NCBI RefSeq assembly: GCF_040215725.1
Contig: NZ_CP157967.1
Span: 558,001-622,000, forward strand
Origin: Rhizobium sp. ZPR4
Lineage (GTDB): Bacteria > Pseudomonadota > Alphaproteobacteria > Rhizobiales > Rhizobiaceae
Direction: 5' to 3'
Length of the DNA: 64,000 nt
The notes under the pieces were generated by a model, which did not search any database, was not told where the DNA came from, and saw only the letters and a list, made by a program, of their open reading frames with translations. Below are positions 1 through 7,461 of this stretch, piece by piece. The position numbers were made by a program, and so were the translations under genes. Every line of letters begins with the position of its first letter. Position 1 is the first letter of the stretch.

Positions 1-99
1 GATATGGACGCAGCAGGCAAACGCCGCGCGCTTGATGACGCCCTGCATAATCTCGGGGATGGGGCTGGTAGCGCGAAGCAGGTGAGGGCGGCCCGCTGA
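1..99 (+). CDS. 3' end of an unidentified CDS (partial)
   Basis: Frame 1 is open from the first base and ends in TGA at 97-99, giving the last 32 codons of a gene that begins outside the window. The tail is polar and basic (KRRALDDAL near its start). The stop overlaps the ATG of the next gene by one base (TGATG), so the two are probably translated together. Too little is visible to name a product. Confidence 0.5.
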   Translation, partial: DMDAAGKRRALDDALHNLGDGAGSAKQVRAAR

Positions 100-1826
100 T
101 GCCGCAAGCTTCCGCGACTTCATCGTCGACCGAGGGCGTCGTCGTTTCCGATATTGTTTCCGCGCACGACGCGGTTGATGCGAATGCCGCCATCGTCAGG
201 CAGAGGCCGGGCATCGCCATCGCTGCCTTCCTCATCCTGGTCGCCGTTTTCGTCACCATCTTCAAGTTTCCGCCGATCCTCGATTACCCAAACCATTATG
301 CGCGCATGTGGTTGCTGGCCGGCGGCATCAACACGCCGCCGTTTCATGAGATCTATGCGATTGACTGGAACAGAACGTTCACCAATGTCGGCATTGATCT
401 TGCCGCATATTGGCTGGGGCCGTTGATCGGCGTTTCACTGCTGGCTCGCGGCCTTCTTTTCCTGGCGATCGTACTGCCGCCACTCGGGGCGATCGCTTTA
501 CACCGGCGCTTGCATGGCGGCGGCCATTACTGGCAGATCGGCATATTGTATTTCGCCTGGTGTGCGACGCTGATTGGCGGCTTCATCAATTTTCAGATCG
601 GGCTCGGCATGGCGCTGTTCTTTGCGACCGCCGATCATGCTCTGCAGTCCCGCAATCCGGGCGCGCTGTTCTGCTGGCGTCTGCTGGCGGGCCTGCTGCT
701 CACCGTTATGCACCTCTTTTCGCTCGGCTTCTACATGGCGCTCGTCTGCGGTCTCGAATTCTCGCCGACGACGGCAGCATTGAGGTCACCTCGCGATTTC
801 CTGCGCTTATGCGGCAGGCTTCTGCTTGCGATGCTGGCCTGCGCCCTGCCGGCGATCTGTCTTTTTCTCTATCAGCCTGTCTTGCCCGATGGAGGCGGCA
901 GTCTGGATGCATCCTGGAACGATTCACCCATTCTGCTCGTAGCCAACCTGATGTCGGCATTCTGGAGCTATGGGCTGTCGGCGGACATGCTGTTCCTGAT
1001 CCCGTTGATATTCGTTGGAATCTATGCGGCTCTCACGCGCCGTCTGAGCGCGCATGCCGGCATGGCGGTGACGGCCGCCGGCCTGCTGCTTCTGTCCTGC
1101 GTCGTGCCGCGTCATATGCTCGGGACGGGCTGGATCAGCTGGCGTTTTCCGATCATGATGGCGCTCGCTGCCATGGTGATGATCTGTCCCTTGCCTCGCG
1201 TGCCACGCCGGCAAGCTTTTCTGGTCATGCTCGTGCTCTCGACGGTCGTCTTGGGCAGAACGGCCTGGATCGGTGTCAATTGGTGGCAGGGTCAGGCCGA
1301 TGCCGCTGATGTCAGCACTGTCCTGGCGGCGGTGCCCGAAGGTGCAGCCGTCCTGCCGGTCATGCGGCAGCAGAGCGAGCGCGGCACGGCGGATCATCGC
1401 TACTTCGCCTGGAACCAGGACACTTTCCGGCATTTGCCCACGCTTGCGGTCCCTTACGCCCATGCCTTCGTGCCGACGATCTTCACCGCCAGGGGTAAGC
1501 AGCCGCTGACCGTGTTGCCGCCCTGGAGCGACATCGCCGTGCCGGAAGGCAATCTGTTCCCCATAAGCCTGCTGGATTGCCCTGACGAGATTTCGGCCTT
1601 CAGCGGCATTGCGCCCTACCTCAAGGATTGGCGGCATCGCTTCGACTTCATTCTGCTCGTCAACGCCGATGTCGAGGACCGTTTTGGCGGCGTGGTTCCG
1701 CAAGGTGTGAAACTTGCCGCCGAAACGTCCTTTGCCAGGCTTTATGCCATCGACAAGACTTTCATACCCGCTGGCGATGTGCCGCGACCGAAAAGCTGCG
1801 CCGAGCTCGCCGATGCCAACGGCTAA
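99..1826 (+). CDS. Polytopic membrane protein of unknown function
   Basis: 575 residues with a soluble N-terminus of about 35 residues and then roughly ten hydrophobic stretches up to about residue 405 (for example around residues 40-58, 115-135, 150-175 and 195-220). A soluble domain of about 165 residues follows. The layout, with FPPILDYPNHYAR just after the first membrane segment, resembles uncharacterised GT-C/ArnT-like membrane proteins of rhizobia. No catalytic motif can be picked out with confidence. It overlaps the stop of the preceding gene, so it is probably in the same transcript. A GC-rich hairpin at 1844-1863 follows. Confidence 0.7.
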   Translation: MPQASATSSSTEGVVVSDIVSAHDAVDANAAIVRQRPGIAIAAFLILVAVFVTIFKFPPILDYPNHYARMWLLAGGINTPPFHEIYAIDWNRTFTNVGIDLAAYWLGPLIGVSLLARGLLFLAIVLPPLGAIALHRRLHGGGHYWQIGILYFAWCATLIGGFINFQIGLGMALFFATADHALQSRNPGALFCWRLLAGLLLTVMHLFSLGFYMALVCGLEFSPTTAALRSPRDFLRLCGRLLLAMLACALPAICLFLYQPVLPDGGGSLDASWNDSPILLVANLMSAFWSYGLSADMLFLIPLIFVGIYAALTRRLSAHAGMAVTAAGLLLLSCVVPRHMLGTGWISWRFPIMMALAAMVMICPLPRVPRRQAFLVMLVLSTVVLGRTAWIGVNWWQGQADAADVSTVLAAVPEGAAVLPVMRQQSERGTADHRYFAWNQDTFRHLPTLAVPYAHAFVPTIFTARGKQPLTVLPPWSDIAVPEGNLFPISLLDCPDEISAFSGIAPYLKDWRHRFDFILLVNADVEDRFGGVVPQGVKLAAETSFARLYAIDKTFIPAGDVPRPKSCAELADANG

Positions 1827-1843
1827 CGCCCGCAAACGCAACA

Positions 1844-1863
1844 GGCGGCCTTTGCAGGCCGCC
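1844..1863. terminator. Hairpin between convergent genes
   Basis: A perfect 7-bp stem (GGCGGCC / GGCCGCC) with loop TTTGCA lies between the ends of the membrane-protein gene and the convergent lipoprotein gene. There is no clear T tract on either side, so it is only a probable shared transcription end. Confidence 0.45.
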
Positions 1864-1895
1864 CGCTCATATTGTTCCGTGATGAAGCTTTGTTA

Positions 1896-2303
1896 TCAGC
1901 TCGCCTTTTCCGGCGGAGCCAGAAGCTCGGCGCAGTAGGACGGGCCGCTGACACCAGGCTGGTCGCCGAGGATTTTAACCGAGCGGATTTCGTAGCTCTG
2001 GTTGGTGACGATGTCGGCCTTGCAGCTGAGGGAGCGCTTGCCGCTCTTCTTGCCGTCCTTGGTGACGACGGTGACGTTCTTGTAGCCGCCGCGCCAAGTA
2101 TAGACGCGATTGCCGCTTTCGTCGCGATCTGAGATCGGCGGGCCGTAGGCGGCGAAGAAGCGGCCTGCGGACTGGCCCTGCCAGCGATCCTGAACCGGGT
2201 TCTTCGCAAGCAGCGGAAGGGCTGCTGTCGTTGTTGTCGTCGTGGTGCTGCAACCGGCCAATGCCAGCAACAGTCCAGCCGCGGTGATCATGCGGATATT
2301 CAT
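1896..2303 (-). CDS. Small lipoprotein, unknown function
   Basis: 135 residues. The N-terminus is a lipoprotein signal, with a hydrophobic run ending in LALAGC, so the mature protein should start at Cys18 and be lipid-anchored. A threonine run follows the cysteine, then a mature domain of about 110 residues with two cysteines that could form a disulfide (SCKAD and SYCAE). It contains GRFFAAYGPP and DESGNRVYTWRGG, a layout found in small SmpA/OmlA-like or hypothetical rhizobial lipoproteins. No function can be given. It is convergent with the upstream membrane-protein gene. Confidence 0.75.
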   Translation of the reverse strand: MNIRMITAAGLLLALAGCSTTTTTTTAALPLLAKNPVQDRWQGQSAGRFFAAYGPPISDRDESGNRVYTWRGGYKNVTVVTKDGKKSGKRSLSCKADIVTNQSYEIRSVKILGDQPGVSGPSYCAELLAPPEKAS

Positions 2304-2564
2304 CGTGTCGTCCTTGAGCTTCTGTCACGCATAAGGTTGCGGAAAAGCCGTGCTGTCCCACGACGTTTCCACCTGTCCCGCTTAGGGCTTTAGCGCCAAA
2401 GCCGGCAAAAGAAAATTCCCATCCGCGTGTACAAGCGGGATTTTACTTGATCTGTTGCGTCTTTTGCACGCCGGCATTTTCGACAGCTGTTTCCTGCCAA
2501 TTTTACAGGCAGATACGACTGTAATTTTTTCGTCAAAAATCAAAAGGTTTTTTGAAATTGGTGC

Positions 2565-2593
2565 TTGTGCATCAAAAATGGCTGGTCTATAGA
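2565..2593 (+). promoter_or_regulatory. Putative promoter of tRNA-Pro
   Basis: A -35-like TTGTGC (2565-2570) is separated by 17 bases from a -10-like TATAGA (2588-2593), placing a start about 8 bases before the tRNA. The rest of the 304-bp gap from 2304 to 2607 is AT-rich around 2500-2580 and shows no gene. Confidence 0.5.
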
Positions 2594-2607
2594 AGCGCCG
2601 CTGGTCA

Positions 2608-2684
2608 CGGAGTGTAGCGCAGTCTGGTAGCGCACCACGTTCGGGACGTGGGGGTCGAGTGTTCGAATCACTCCACTCCGACCA
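2608..2684 (+). tRNA. tRNA-Pro (anticodon CGG)
   Basis: A 77-nt cloverleaf. The acceptor stem CGGAGTG pairs with CACTCCG, the anticodon stem CCACG/CGTGG encloses loop TTCGGGA with anticodon CGG, the T loop reads TTCGAAT, and the discriminator A is followed by an encoded CCA (2682-2684). It reads CCG proline codons, which are frequent in this GC-rich genome. Confidence 0.95.
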
Positions 2685-3021
2685 GCTTAAAACACTGATC
2701 TTTTTCCCGAAAAGCCCCCCACCGAAAAACGCTATTTGCCAGATTTGCGCAAGGCTCGGCCGTGTTTCGTCGCTATGCGATGGCGGCGTTTCCGCCTCAA
2801 TTGTCGGCGGCTCAAGGCCGAGCATTTGTGGCTTTGCAGAAGCCGTTCCGACGCCGCTAAGCCATTCCCGATCCACATCGACCAAGATCTAAACCACGCT
2901 TCAAATATGCTTTTACAAAACCGGCTCTTTTTGTCGCCCGAAGCACCATATACAAGGAAGAGGGACGTGCCTCCGACTCATGGAGGAGTTCGGCTGGCAG
3001 GCGCTGGAGTGGAGTAACGGA
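2685..3021. other. Intergenic stretch, nothing recognised
   Basis: About 340 bases between the tRNA and the pentapeptide-repeat gene. I see no convincing ORF, terminator or operator. A minus-strand frame crosses it and the tRNA but has no coding character. Confidence 0.4.
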
Positions 3022-3825
3022 ATGGATCTTGTTGACGGGGTGGCCAGATTGGCTGGGGAGACGATCATAGGGCGGCGTAGCGGCGTTTTGCGCGGTAGTG
3101 CCGTTGGGAAGAGATTGGGGATCACCACCGGCTTTGGCGTGCTGGCGTTGAGCGCCGCATTTCTTCTGGGCTCCAGCAGCAATGCCCTGCGTGCGGCCGA
3201 TTGTGGCAATGTCGCCGGACCCGGGCTCGACTGGAGCGGCTGCAGCAAGACCAATATCATGCTGCAGAGTAGCGACCTCCACGGTGCCAACCTTGCCGGC
3301 GCCCATTTCGATAGCACCGATCTCAGCGACACCAATCTGACCTCGGCCAATCTCGAGAAAGCGACTCTGGTGCGTGCCTGGCTGAAGAATGCCAAGGCCG
3401 ACGGCGCCAACTTCGCAAAGATCGAGGCATACCGCTCCGATTTCAGTAATGCCTCCGCCAATGGCGTGTCTTTCGCCAATGCCGAATTGCAGCGCGCCGA
3501 ATTTGCCGGCGCACAGCTGAAGAACGCCGATTTCCAGAAGGCGGAACTCGGCCGTGCCGATTTCGACAAGGCCGTGCTGACGGGTGCGAATTTCTCCTTC
3601 GCCAATCTCTCGCGGGCGACCTTGAATGGCGCGGTGATGGACGGGGCAACCTCCTTCAGTGGCGCTTTCATGTATCTGACGCGCATCGAGGGCCTTGATC
3701 TGTCGAAGGCAAGCGGTCTGCAGCAGGCGCAGATCAACCTGGCCTGCGGGGACAACACGACCATATTGCCCTCCTGGCTGAAAGCGCCTTCCAGCTGGCC
3801 TTGCCCGCCTGACGACAAGGACTGA
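3022..3825 (+). CDS. Exported pentapeptide-repeat protein
   Basis: 267 residues from the chosen ATG, which follows a GGAGTGGAG ribosome-site-like run. The frame is open further up, with an ATG at 2980. A basic region is followed by a hydrophobic segment and a probable signal-peptidase site at ALRA|ADC. From about residue 60 to 210 the protein is built of A(N/D)LxX/AxFxX pentapeptides (SDLHGANLAGAHF, ANLEKATL, AEFAGAQLKNADF), which fold as a right-handed quadrilateral beta-helix. The C-terminal 45 residues carry two cysteines (LACGD, WPCPP). Known pentapeptide proteins of the Qnr/MfpA type act in the cytoplasm on gyrase. The signal sequence here argues for a periplasmic location and against that role. 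Confidence 0.75.
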   Translation: MDLVDGVARLAGETIIGRRSGVLRGSAVGKRLGITTGFGVLALSAAFLLGSSSNALRAADCGNVAGPGLDWSGCSKTNIMLQSSDLHGANLAGAHFDSTDLSDTNLTSANLEKATLVRAWLKNAKADGANFAKIEAYRSDFSNASANGVSFANAELQRAEFAGAQLKNADFQKAELGRADFDKAVLTGANFSFANLSRATLNGAVMDGATSFSGAFMYLTRIEGLDLSKASGLQQAQINLACGDNTTILPSWLKAPSSWPCPPDDKD

Positions 3826-3862
3826 TATCTCCGCAAGACAGGAACTTCGAAAGGGTAAGCCC

Positions 3863-4360
3863 ATGTTCGTAGAAAAAGCGATCCGATATGACAGCAAGCC
3901 CGAATTCTATCGCGAACTGGCCGATCAATTGAAAGCCCTGCTTGATGGCGAGCATGATCCGATTGCCAATGCGGCGAATACGTCCGCGCTGATCTTCCAG
4001 ATGCTGCCGGATCTCAACTGGGCTGGCTTCTACTTTTTGCGGCAGGATAGCGAGCTTGTGCTCGGGCCATTCCAGGGCAAGCCGGCCTGCGTGCGCATTG
4101 CCGTCGGCCGCGGCGTCTGCGGCACGGCGGTCGAAAGGGCCCAGTCGGTCCTCGTCGAGGATGTGCACGCCTTTTCCGGACACATTGCTTGCGATGCCGC
4201 CTCGCGGTCGGAGCTGGTCGTGCCGCTCTTTCGCGATGGAAAGGTCTTCGGCGTCATCGATCTCGACAGCCCGCTTCCCGGCCGCTTCGATGGTGACGAT
4301 CAGGCCGGCATCGAGGCGCTTGCCGCTATTTATACCGGTTCGAGCGAGATGCATGGGTAA
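3863..4360 (+). CDS. msrC: Free methionine-(R)-sulfoxide reductase, GAF type
   Basis: 165 residues forming a single GAF domain. Family members reduce free Met-(R)-sulfoxide using thioredoxin. The three cysteines of the family (E. coli YebR type) are present: Cys76 (KPACVRI), Cys86 (GVCGTA) and Cys110 (HIACDA), in the surroundings expected for the active site. The length is typical. An AAGGG run 9 bases before the ATG supports the start. It is followed by msrB and msrA, which repair protein-bound and S-form sulfoxides, so the three together cover the main methionine sulfoxide substrates. Confidence 0.9.
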   Translation: MFVEKAIRYDSKPEFYRELADQLKALLDGEHDPIANAANTSALIFQMLPDLNWAGFYFLRQDSELVLGPFQGKPACVRIAVGRGVCGTAVERAQSVLVEDVHAFSGHIACDAASRSELVVPLFRDGKVFGVIDLDSPLPGRFDGDDQAGIEALAAIYTGSSEMHG

Positions 4361-4470
4361 GGCGCGGGAAGGGCAGAGCGTCACGCAGTCGTGATCGATA
4401 TGGCAAATCGATCGCGCGATGCCTATATTGGCCCTGCAACCACTCCCTTAGCGCTGATCGAGCTTCATCC

Positions 4471-4517
4471 GGCCTTCCCGAGTCCTCAGTGAGGACGTCA
4501 GGCCAAGCTCGGAAGGC
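4471..4517 (+). promoter_or_regulatory. Structured 5' leader of msrB
   Basis: The msrC-msrB gap holds nested inverted repeats. GTCCT/AGGAC (4482-4496) lies inside a long-range pairing of GCCTTCC-CGAG (4472-4482) with CTCG-GAAGGC (4508-4517). A competing pair GGCCT (4471-4475) with AGGCC (4500-4504) shares bases with the long stem. No T tract follows. It may be a folded mRNA leader; its function is unknown. Confidence 0.4.
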
Positions 4518-4542
4518 GTGCCAAGGGGCAAGGAGAACAACA

Positions 4543-4992
4543 ATGGGCAAATACAGCAAGACGGCAGAGGCAGTAGCCAAGCTCACCCCTGAGCAGTATC
4601 GCGTGACGCAGCAGAGCGGCACGGAACGTCCCGGCTCCGGCGAATATCTCTACAACAAGCAGTCCGGCATCTATGTCGACATCGTCTCGGGCGAGCCGCT
4701 TTTTGCCTCCGCCGACAAGTTCGATTCCGGCTGCGGCTGGCCGAGCTTTACGAAACCGATCGAGCCCGCCAATGTCAGCGAATTGACCGACATGTCGCAC
4801 GGCATGGTGCGCGTCGAAGTGCGCTCGGCCGGTGGCGACAGCCATCTGGGCCATGTCTTCCCGGACGGCCCGATCGATCGCGGCGGCCTGCGCTATTGCA
4901 TCAATTCCGCCTCGCTTCGCTTCGTGCCGCGTGACCGCATGGAAGCAGAGGGCTATGGTGCCTACATCGATCAAGTGGAGGATGTAAGATGA
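4543..4992 (+). CDS. msrB: Peptide-methionine (R)-S-oxide reductase MsrB
   Basis: 149 residues from the ATG preceded by AAGGAG; a longer frame starting at 4489 lacks a ribosome site. MsrB reduces protein Met-(R)-sulfoxide. The resolving Cys64 lies in SGCGWPSF and the catalytic Cys119 in [11 protein letters not shown], with the family [10 protein letters not shown] motif between them. The two CxxC zinc-binding pairs of the zinc form are missing, so this is the zinc-free class. The stop overlaps the msrA start by 4 bases, implying translational coupling. An unusually structured leader lies upstream. Confidence 0.95.
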   Translation: MGKYSKTAEAVAKLTPEQYRVTQQSGTERPGSGEYLYNKQSGIYVDIVSGEPLFASADKFDSGCGWPSFTKPIEPANVSELTDMSHGMVRVEVRSAGGDSHLGHVFPDGPIDRGGLRYCINSASLRFVPRDRMEAEGYGAYIDQVEDVR

Positions 4993-5516
4993 CAACGGAA
5001 CGTGCAGTTCTCGCCGGCGGTTGCTTCTGGGGCATGCAGGATCTCATCCGTCGCTATAACGGCGTTATCTCGACGCGCGTTGGCTATAGCGGCGGCGATG
5101 TCCGCAACGCCACCTATCGCAACCATGGCACCCATGCCGAGGCGATCGAGATCATTTTCGACCCGCAGAAGATCAGCTTTCGCGATCTGCTGGAATTCTT
5201 CCTCCAGATCCACGATCCGAGCACGCGCAACCGCCAGGGCAACGATGTCGGCTTGAGCTATCGCTCGGCGATCTTCTACACCAGCGAAGAGCAGAAGCAG
5301 GTCGCCTTGGATACGATCGCCGATGTCGACGCTTCCGGCCTGTGGCCCGGCAAGGTCGTCACCGAGGTCACACCGGTCGGCGACTTCTGGCAAGCCGAGC
5401 CGGAGCACCAGGATTATCTGGAGCGCTATCCGAACGGCTATACCTGCCACTTCGTCCGGCCGGGCTGGAAACTGCCCCGCCGGCAGGCCGACGCAGTGCA
5501 GCGCGCGGCCTCCTGA
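4989..5516 (+). CDS. msrA: Peptide-methionine (S)-S-oxide reductase MsrA
   Basis: 175 residues. MsrA reduces protein-bound and free Met-(S)-sulfoxide. The catalytic Cys12 is in the GGCFWG signature close to the N-terminus, and the conserved YSGG and THAEAIEI stretches follow. A second cysteine, near residue 159 in NGYTCHF, is the candidate resolving residue. It overlaps msrB by 4 bases and the next gene by 1 base, so msrB, msrA and that gene look like one operon. Confidence 0.95.
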   Translation: MTTERAVLAGGCFWGMQDLIRRYNGVISTRVGYSGGDVRNATYRNHGTHAEAIEIIFDPQKISFRDLLEFFLQIHDPSTRNRQGNDVGLSYRSAIFYTSEEQKQVALDTIADVDASGLWPGKVVTEVTPVGDFWQAEPEHQDYLERYPNGYTCHFVRPGWKLPRRQADAVQRAAS

Positions 5517-5929
5517 TGAAAGAATCGGCCGCCATCGGCCGGCTGAGTCTTTTCCTCGGCGCATGGGAGGTGAAGCGGCGGATCATCGATCGCTTCAACC
5601 GTTCCCTGATCACATTCGAAGGACAGGCGTTTGTTACGCCTGTCCAGTTCGAGGAATACGGCGATACGCGAAGCGACCACGCGACGCTGAGAAGCAGCCG
5701 CACCTATCGACTCGATCACGCAGACGACGATCTCGTCGTGCATTTCCCCAATCTTTCGGAATTCATTCGCATCGGTGAAGGCGCCTCGCAGCGCGTCACC
5801 CATCATTGCAGTCCCGATCTCTACCGGGGCCGCCTGTTCTTTCGCTCGCCCGATGCCTGGGCCGAGATGTGGCATGTGCGCGGGCCGAGAAAAAACTATC
5901 TGAGCCTCGCGCACTACCGACGTATTTGA
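5516..5929 (+). CDS. DUF6314-like small protein
   Basis: 137 residues. The ATG overlaps the msrA stop (TGATG), which fixes this start over a longer upstream frame. The sequence begins with a short helix followed by LFLGAWEVKRRIIDR and a series of alternating beta-type stretches ending in WAEMWHVRGPRKNY, a pattern I associate with the DUF6314 family (lipocalin-like barrel prediction). No catalytic residue is evident. Its coupling to msrA suggests co-expression under oxidative stress, but no role can be stated. The family name is from memory of the pattern. Confidence 0.65.
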   Translation: MKESAAIGRLSLFLGAWEVKRRIIDRFNRSLITFEGQAFVTPVQFEEYGDTRSDHATLRSSRTYRLDHADDDLVVHFPNLSEFIRIGEGASQRVTHHCSPDLYRGRLFFRSPDAWAEMWHVRGPRKNYLSLAHYRRI

Positions 5930-5960
5930 CCCGAACCTGTTTCCCGAATGGGAGACGGTG

Positions 5961-7043
5961 TTAGCGCGCCTGACGCCGTGCCCGGATAGCCTTTGCCAGA
6001 TCTTCCAGCGTGCGGACCGAGGTCGGCCAGTCGATGCAGCCATCGGTGATGCTCTGGCCATAGACCAGCGGCTTGCCGGGCACGAGATCCTGGCGGCCAG
6101 CCACCAGATTGCTCTCCATCATCATGCCCTTGATCCGCCGGTCGCCGGCTGCAACCTGCTCTGCGACTGAGGTGACGACGAGCGGCTGATTTTCCGGATT
6201 CTTGCTGCTGTTGGCATGGCTGGCGTCGATGATGATGCGCGGCTCAAGCCCGACCTTGAGGGACTGTTCCGCTGTCGACTGCACGCTTGCGGCATCATAG
6301 TTGGGCTCTTTGCCGCCGCGCAGGATGATATGGCAGTCCTCGTTGCCGCGGGTGGAGGCGATCGCTGCAAGCCCTTCCTTGGTCACGGCCGGGAAGTGAT
6401 GCGGCTGCGATGCCGCAACGATCGCGTCAAGCGCGATGCGCACGTCACCATTCGTGCCGTTCTTGAAGCCGACGGGGCAGGAGAGGCCCGATGCCAGCTG
6501 CCTATGCACCTGGCTCTCGGTCGTCCTCGCGCCAATCGCGCCCCAGCTGACCAGGTCGGAAATGTACTGAGGCGTGATCGTATCGAGATATTCACAGCCC
6601 GCCGGCAGGCCGATCTCGTTGACATCGAACAGCAGCTTGCGGGCGATGCGCAGTCCTTCCTCGATGCGGTAGCTGCCGTCGAGATGCGGATCGTTGATGA
6701 GACCCTTCCAGCCGACAGTCGTGCGCGGCTTCTCGAAATAGACGCGCATGATGATTTCGAGATCGTCGGCGAAGCGGTCGCGCTGTTCCTTGAGGAGTGC
6801 TGCATATTCGTGGGCCGCAGCCGGATCATGGATGGAGCAGGGGCCGATCACGACGATCAGTCGGTCGTCCTCGCCGTGTAGGATGTTGTGAACGGCATTG
6901 CGGGCGCCGCTAACGGTCGCCGTCACGGCCTCGTCGCGGGGAATTTCATCTATGATCCGAGAGGGCGGCGTCAGCGCCGTGATCTCGACAATGCGCAGGT
7001 CATCAGTGGAATTCAACACGGTATCGGTTCCTTTTGGGGTCAT
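5961..7043 (-). CDS. aroG: 3-deoxy-7-phosphoheptulonate (DAHP) synthase, class I
   Basis: 360 residues. The enzyme condenses phosphoenolpyruvate with erythrose-4-phosphate, the first step of the shikimate pathway. Class I hallmarks are IGPCSIHD, VYFEKPRTTVGWKG, GARTTESQVHR, GFKNGTNG, IIDASHANS and the C-terminal TDGCI, and the length is typical. The ATG at 7043 has no clear ribosome site because the bases before it are a terminator hairpin and T tract. An alternative GTG at 7019 has AAGGA about 9 bases upstream and may be the real start. The leader carries an apparent Phe/Tyr attenuator. Confidence 0.93.
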   Translation of the reverse strand: MTPKGTDTVLNSTDDLRIVEITALTPPSRIIDEIPRDEAVTATVSGARNAVHNILHGEDDRLIVVIGPCSIHDPAAAHEYAALLKEQRDRFADDLEIIMRVYFEKPRTTVGWKGLINDPHLDGSYRIEEGLRIARKLLFDVNEIGLPAGCEYLDTITPQYISDLVSWGAIGARTTESQVHRQLASGLSCPVGFKNGTNGDVRIALDAIVAASQPHHFPAVTKEGLAAIASTRGNEDCHIILRGGKEPNYDAASVQSTAEQSLKVGLEPRIIIDASHANSSKNPENQPLVVTSVAEQVAAGDRRIKGMMMESNLVAGRQDLVPGKPLVYGQSITDGCIDWPTSVRTLEDLAKAIRARRQAR

Positions 7044-7054
7044 ACCGTGGCGAC

Positions 7055-7081
7055 AAAAAAGCCGCCAGGTAGACTAGCGGC
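7055..7081 (-). terminator. Attenuator terminator before aroG
   Basis: On the minus strand an 8-bp stem (GCCGCTAG with CTGGCGGC, one G-U pair in RNA) and loop TCTAC are followed directly by six T. The T run ends 11 bases before the aroG ATG. A strong intrinsic terminator this close to a start codon can only act on the aroG transcript itself, as expected for attenuation. Confidence 0.75.
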
Positions 7082-7114
7082 TGGTTCGGGTCTTTGCTGT
7101 CGTGTCTCTTTTAA

Positions 7115-7189
7115 CTACGCACAGGCCCGCCTCCGCTGAGAGCAGCGGTACGAATAAAATCGCGCGGCATATGCGAAGGTCAAAGACAT
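7115..7189 (-). CDS. Putative Phe/Tyr leader peptide of aroG (24 aa)
   Basis: A 24-codon ORF between the presumed promoter and the terminator. It holds two Phe and three Tyr codons, with FYSY at residues 11-14, directly before the hairpin at 7133-7148 (CCGCTG/CAGCGG, loop CTCT), followed by an arginine-rich end. The second arm, CAGCGG, can also pair (AGCGG with CCGCT) with the 5' arm of the terminator. This gives the classic 1:2, 2:3, 3:4 arrangement. Stalling at the Tyr/Phe codons would free arm 2 to form the antiterminator. The ribosome site is weak (AGAGAC). Inferred from sequence only. Confidence 0.65.
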   Translation of the reverse strand: MSLTFAYAARFYSYRCSQRRRACA

Positions 7190-7380
7190 GAGTTGTCTCT
7201 ACGATAAAAAATGCCTGGTGTCGATGAGGGAGAATGATAATTGAAGAGGCCGCGCTACGGCGTCGCCATTCGGCAGCCAATTATCTGTCCGCCGGGCTTC
7301 CGCTCGCGTTTCGCCGAAGTCTCCTGCCAAAACAATCCCTGATCGGCCCTCAGAAAAATGACTAACCCCTGCCTCGGAAA

Positions 7381-7414
7381 GACCGGCCCGACTTCGCTGG
7401 AAGTAAGGCCGGCC
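7381..7414 (-). terminator. Hairpin terminator after the porin gene
   Basis: A long, nearly perfect stem of about 15 bp (GGCCGGCCTTACTTC with GAAGTCGGGCCGGTC, one mismatch) and loop CAGC lies about 50 bases beyond the porin stop. Only a short TTT follows, so termination may be less than complete. The stretch 7190-7380 shows nothing else. Confidence 0.6.
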
Positions 7415-7461
7415 CCCATCCGATCAGGGGTCAAGTCAGATCAGATCTCGTAAACGAGCTA

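Noticed and set aside
924..1841. Minus-strand frame of 305 codons opposite the membrane-protein gene
   Set aside because: No hydrophobic or domain structure. It is antisense to a gene with a clear membrane pattern, and long shadow frames are common in GC-rich DNA.
2382..2885. Minus-strand frame of 167 codons crossing the tRNA
   Set aside because: It runs through tRNA-Pro in antisense and has no recognisable protein features.
2857..3897. Two long minus-strand frames opposite the pentapeptide-repeat gene
   Set aside because: They mirror the repeat structure of the plus-strand gene, which has a signal peptide and the pentapeptide period.
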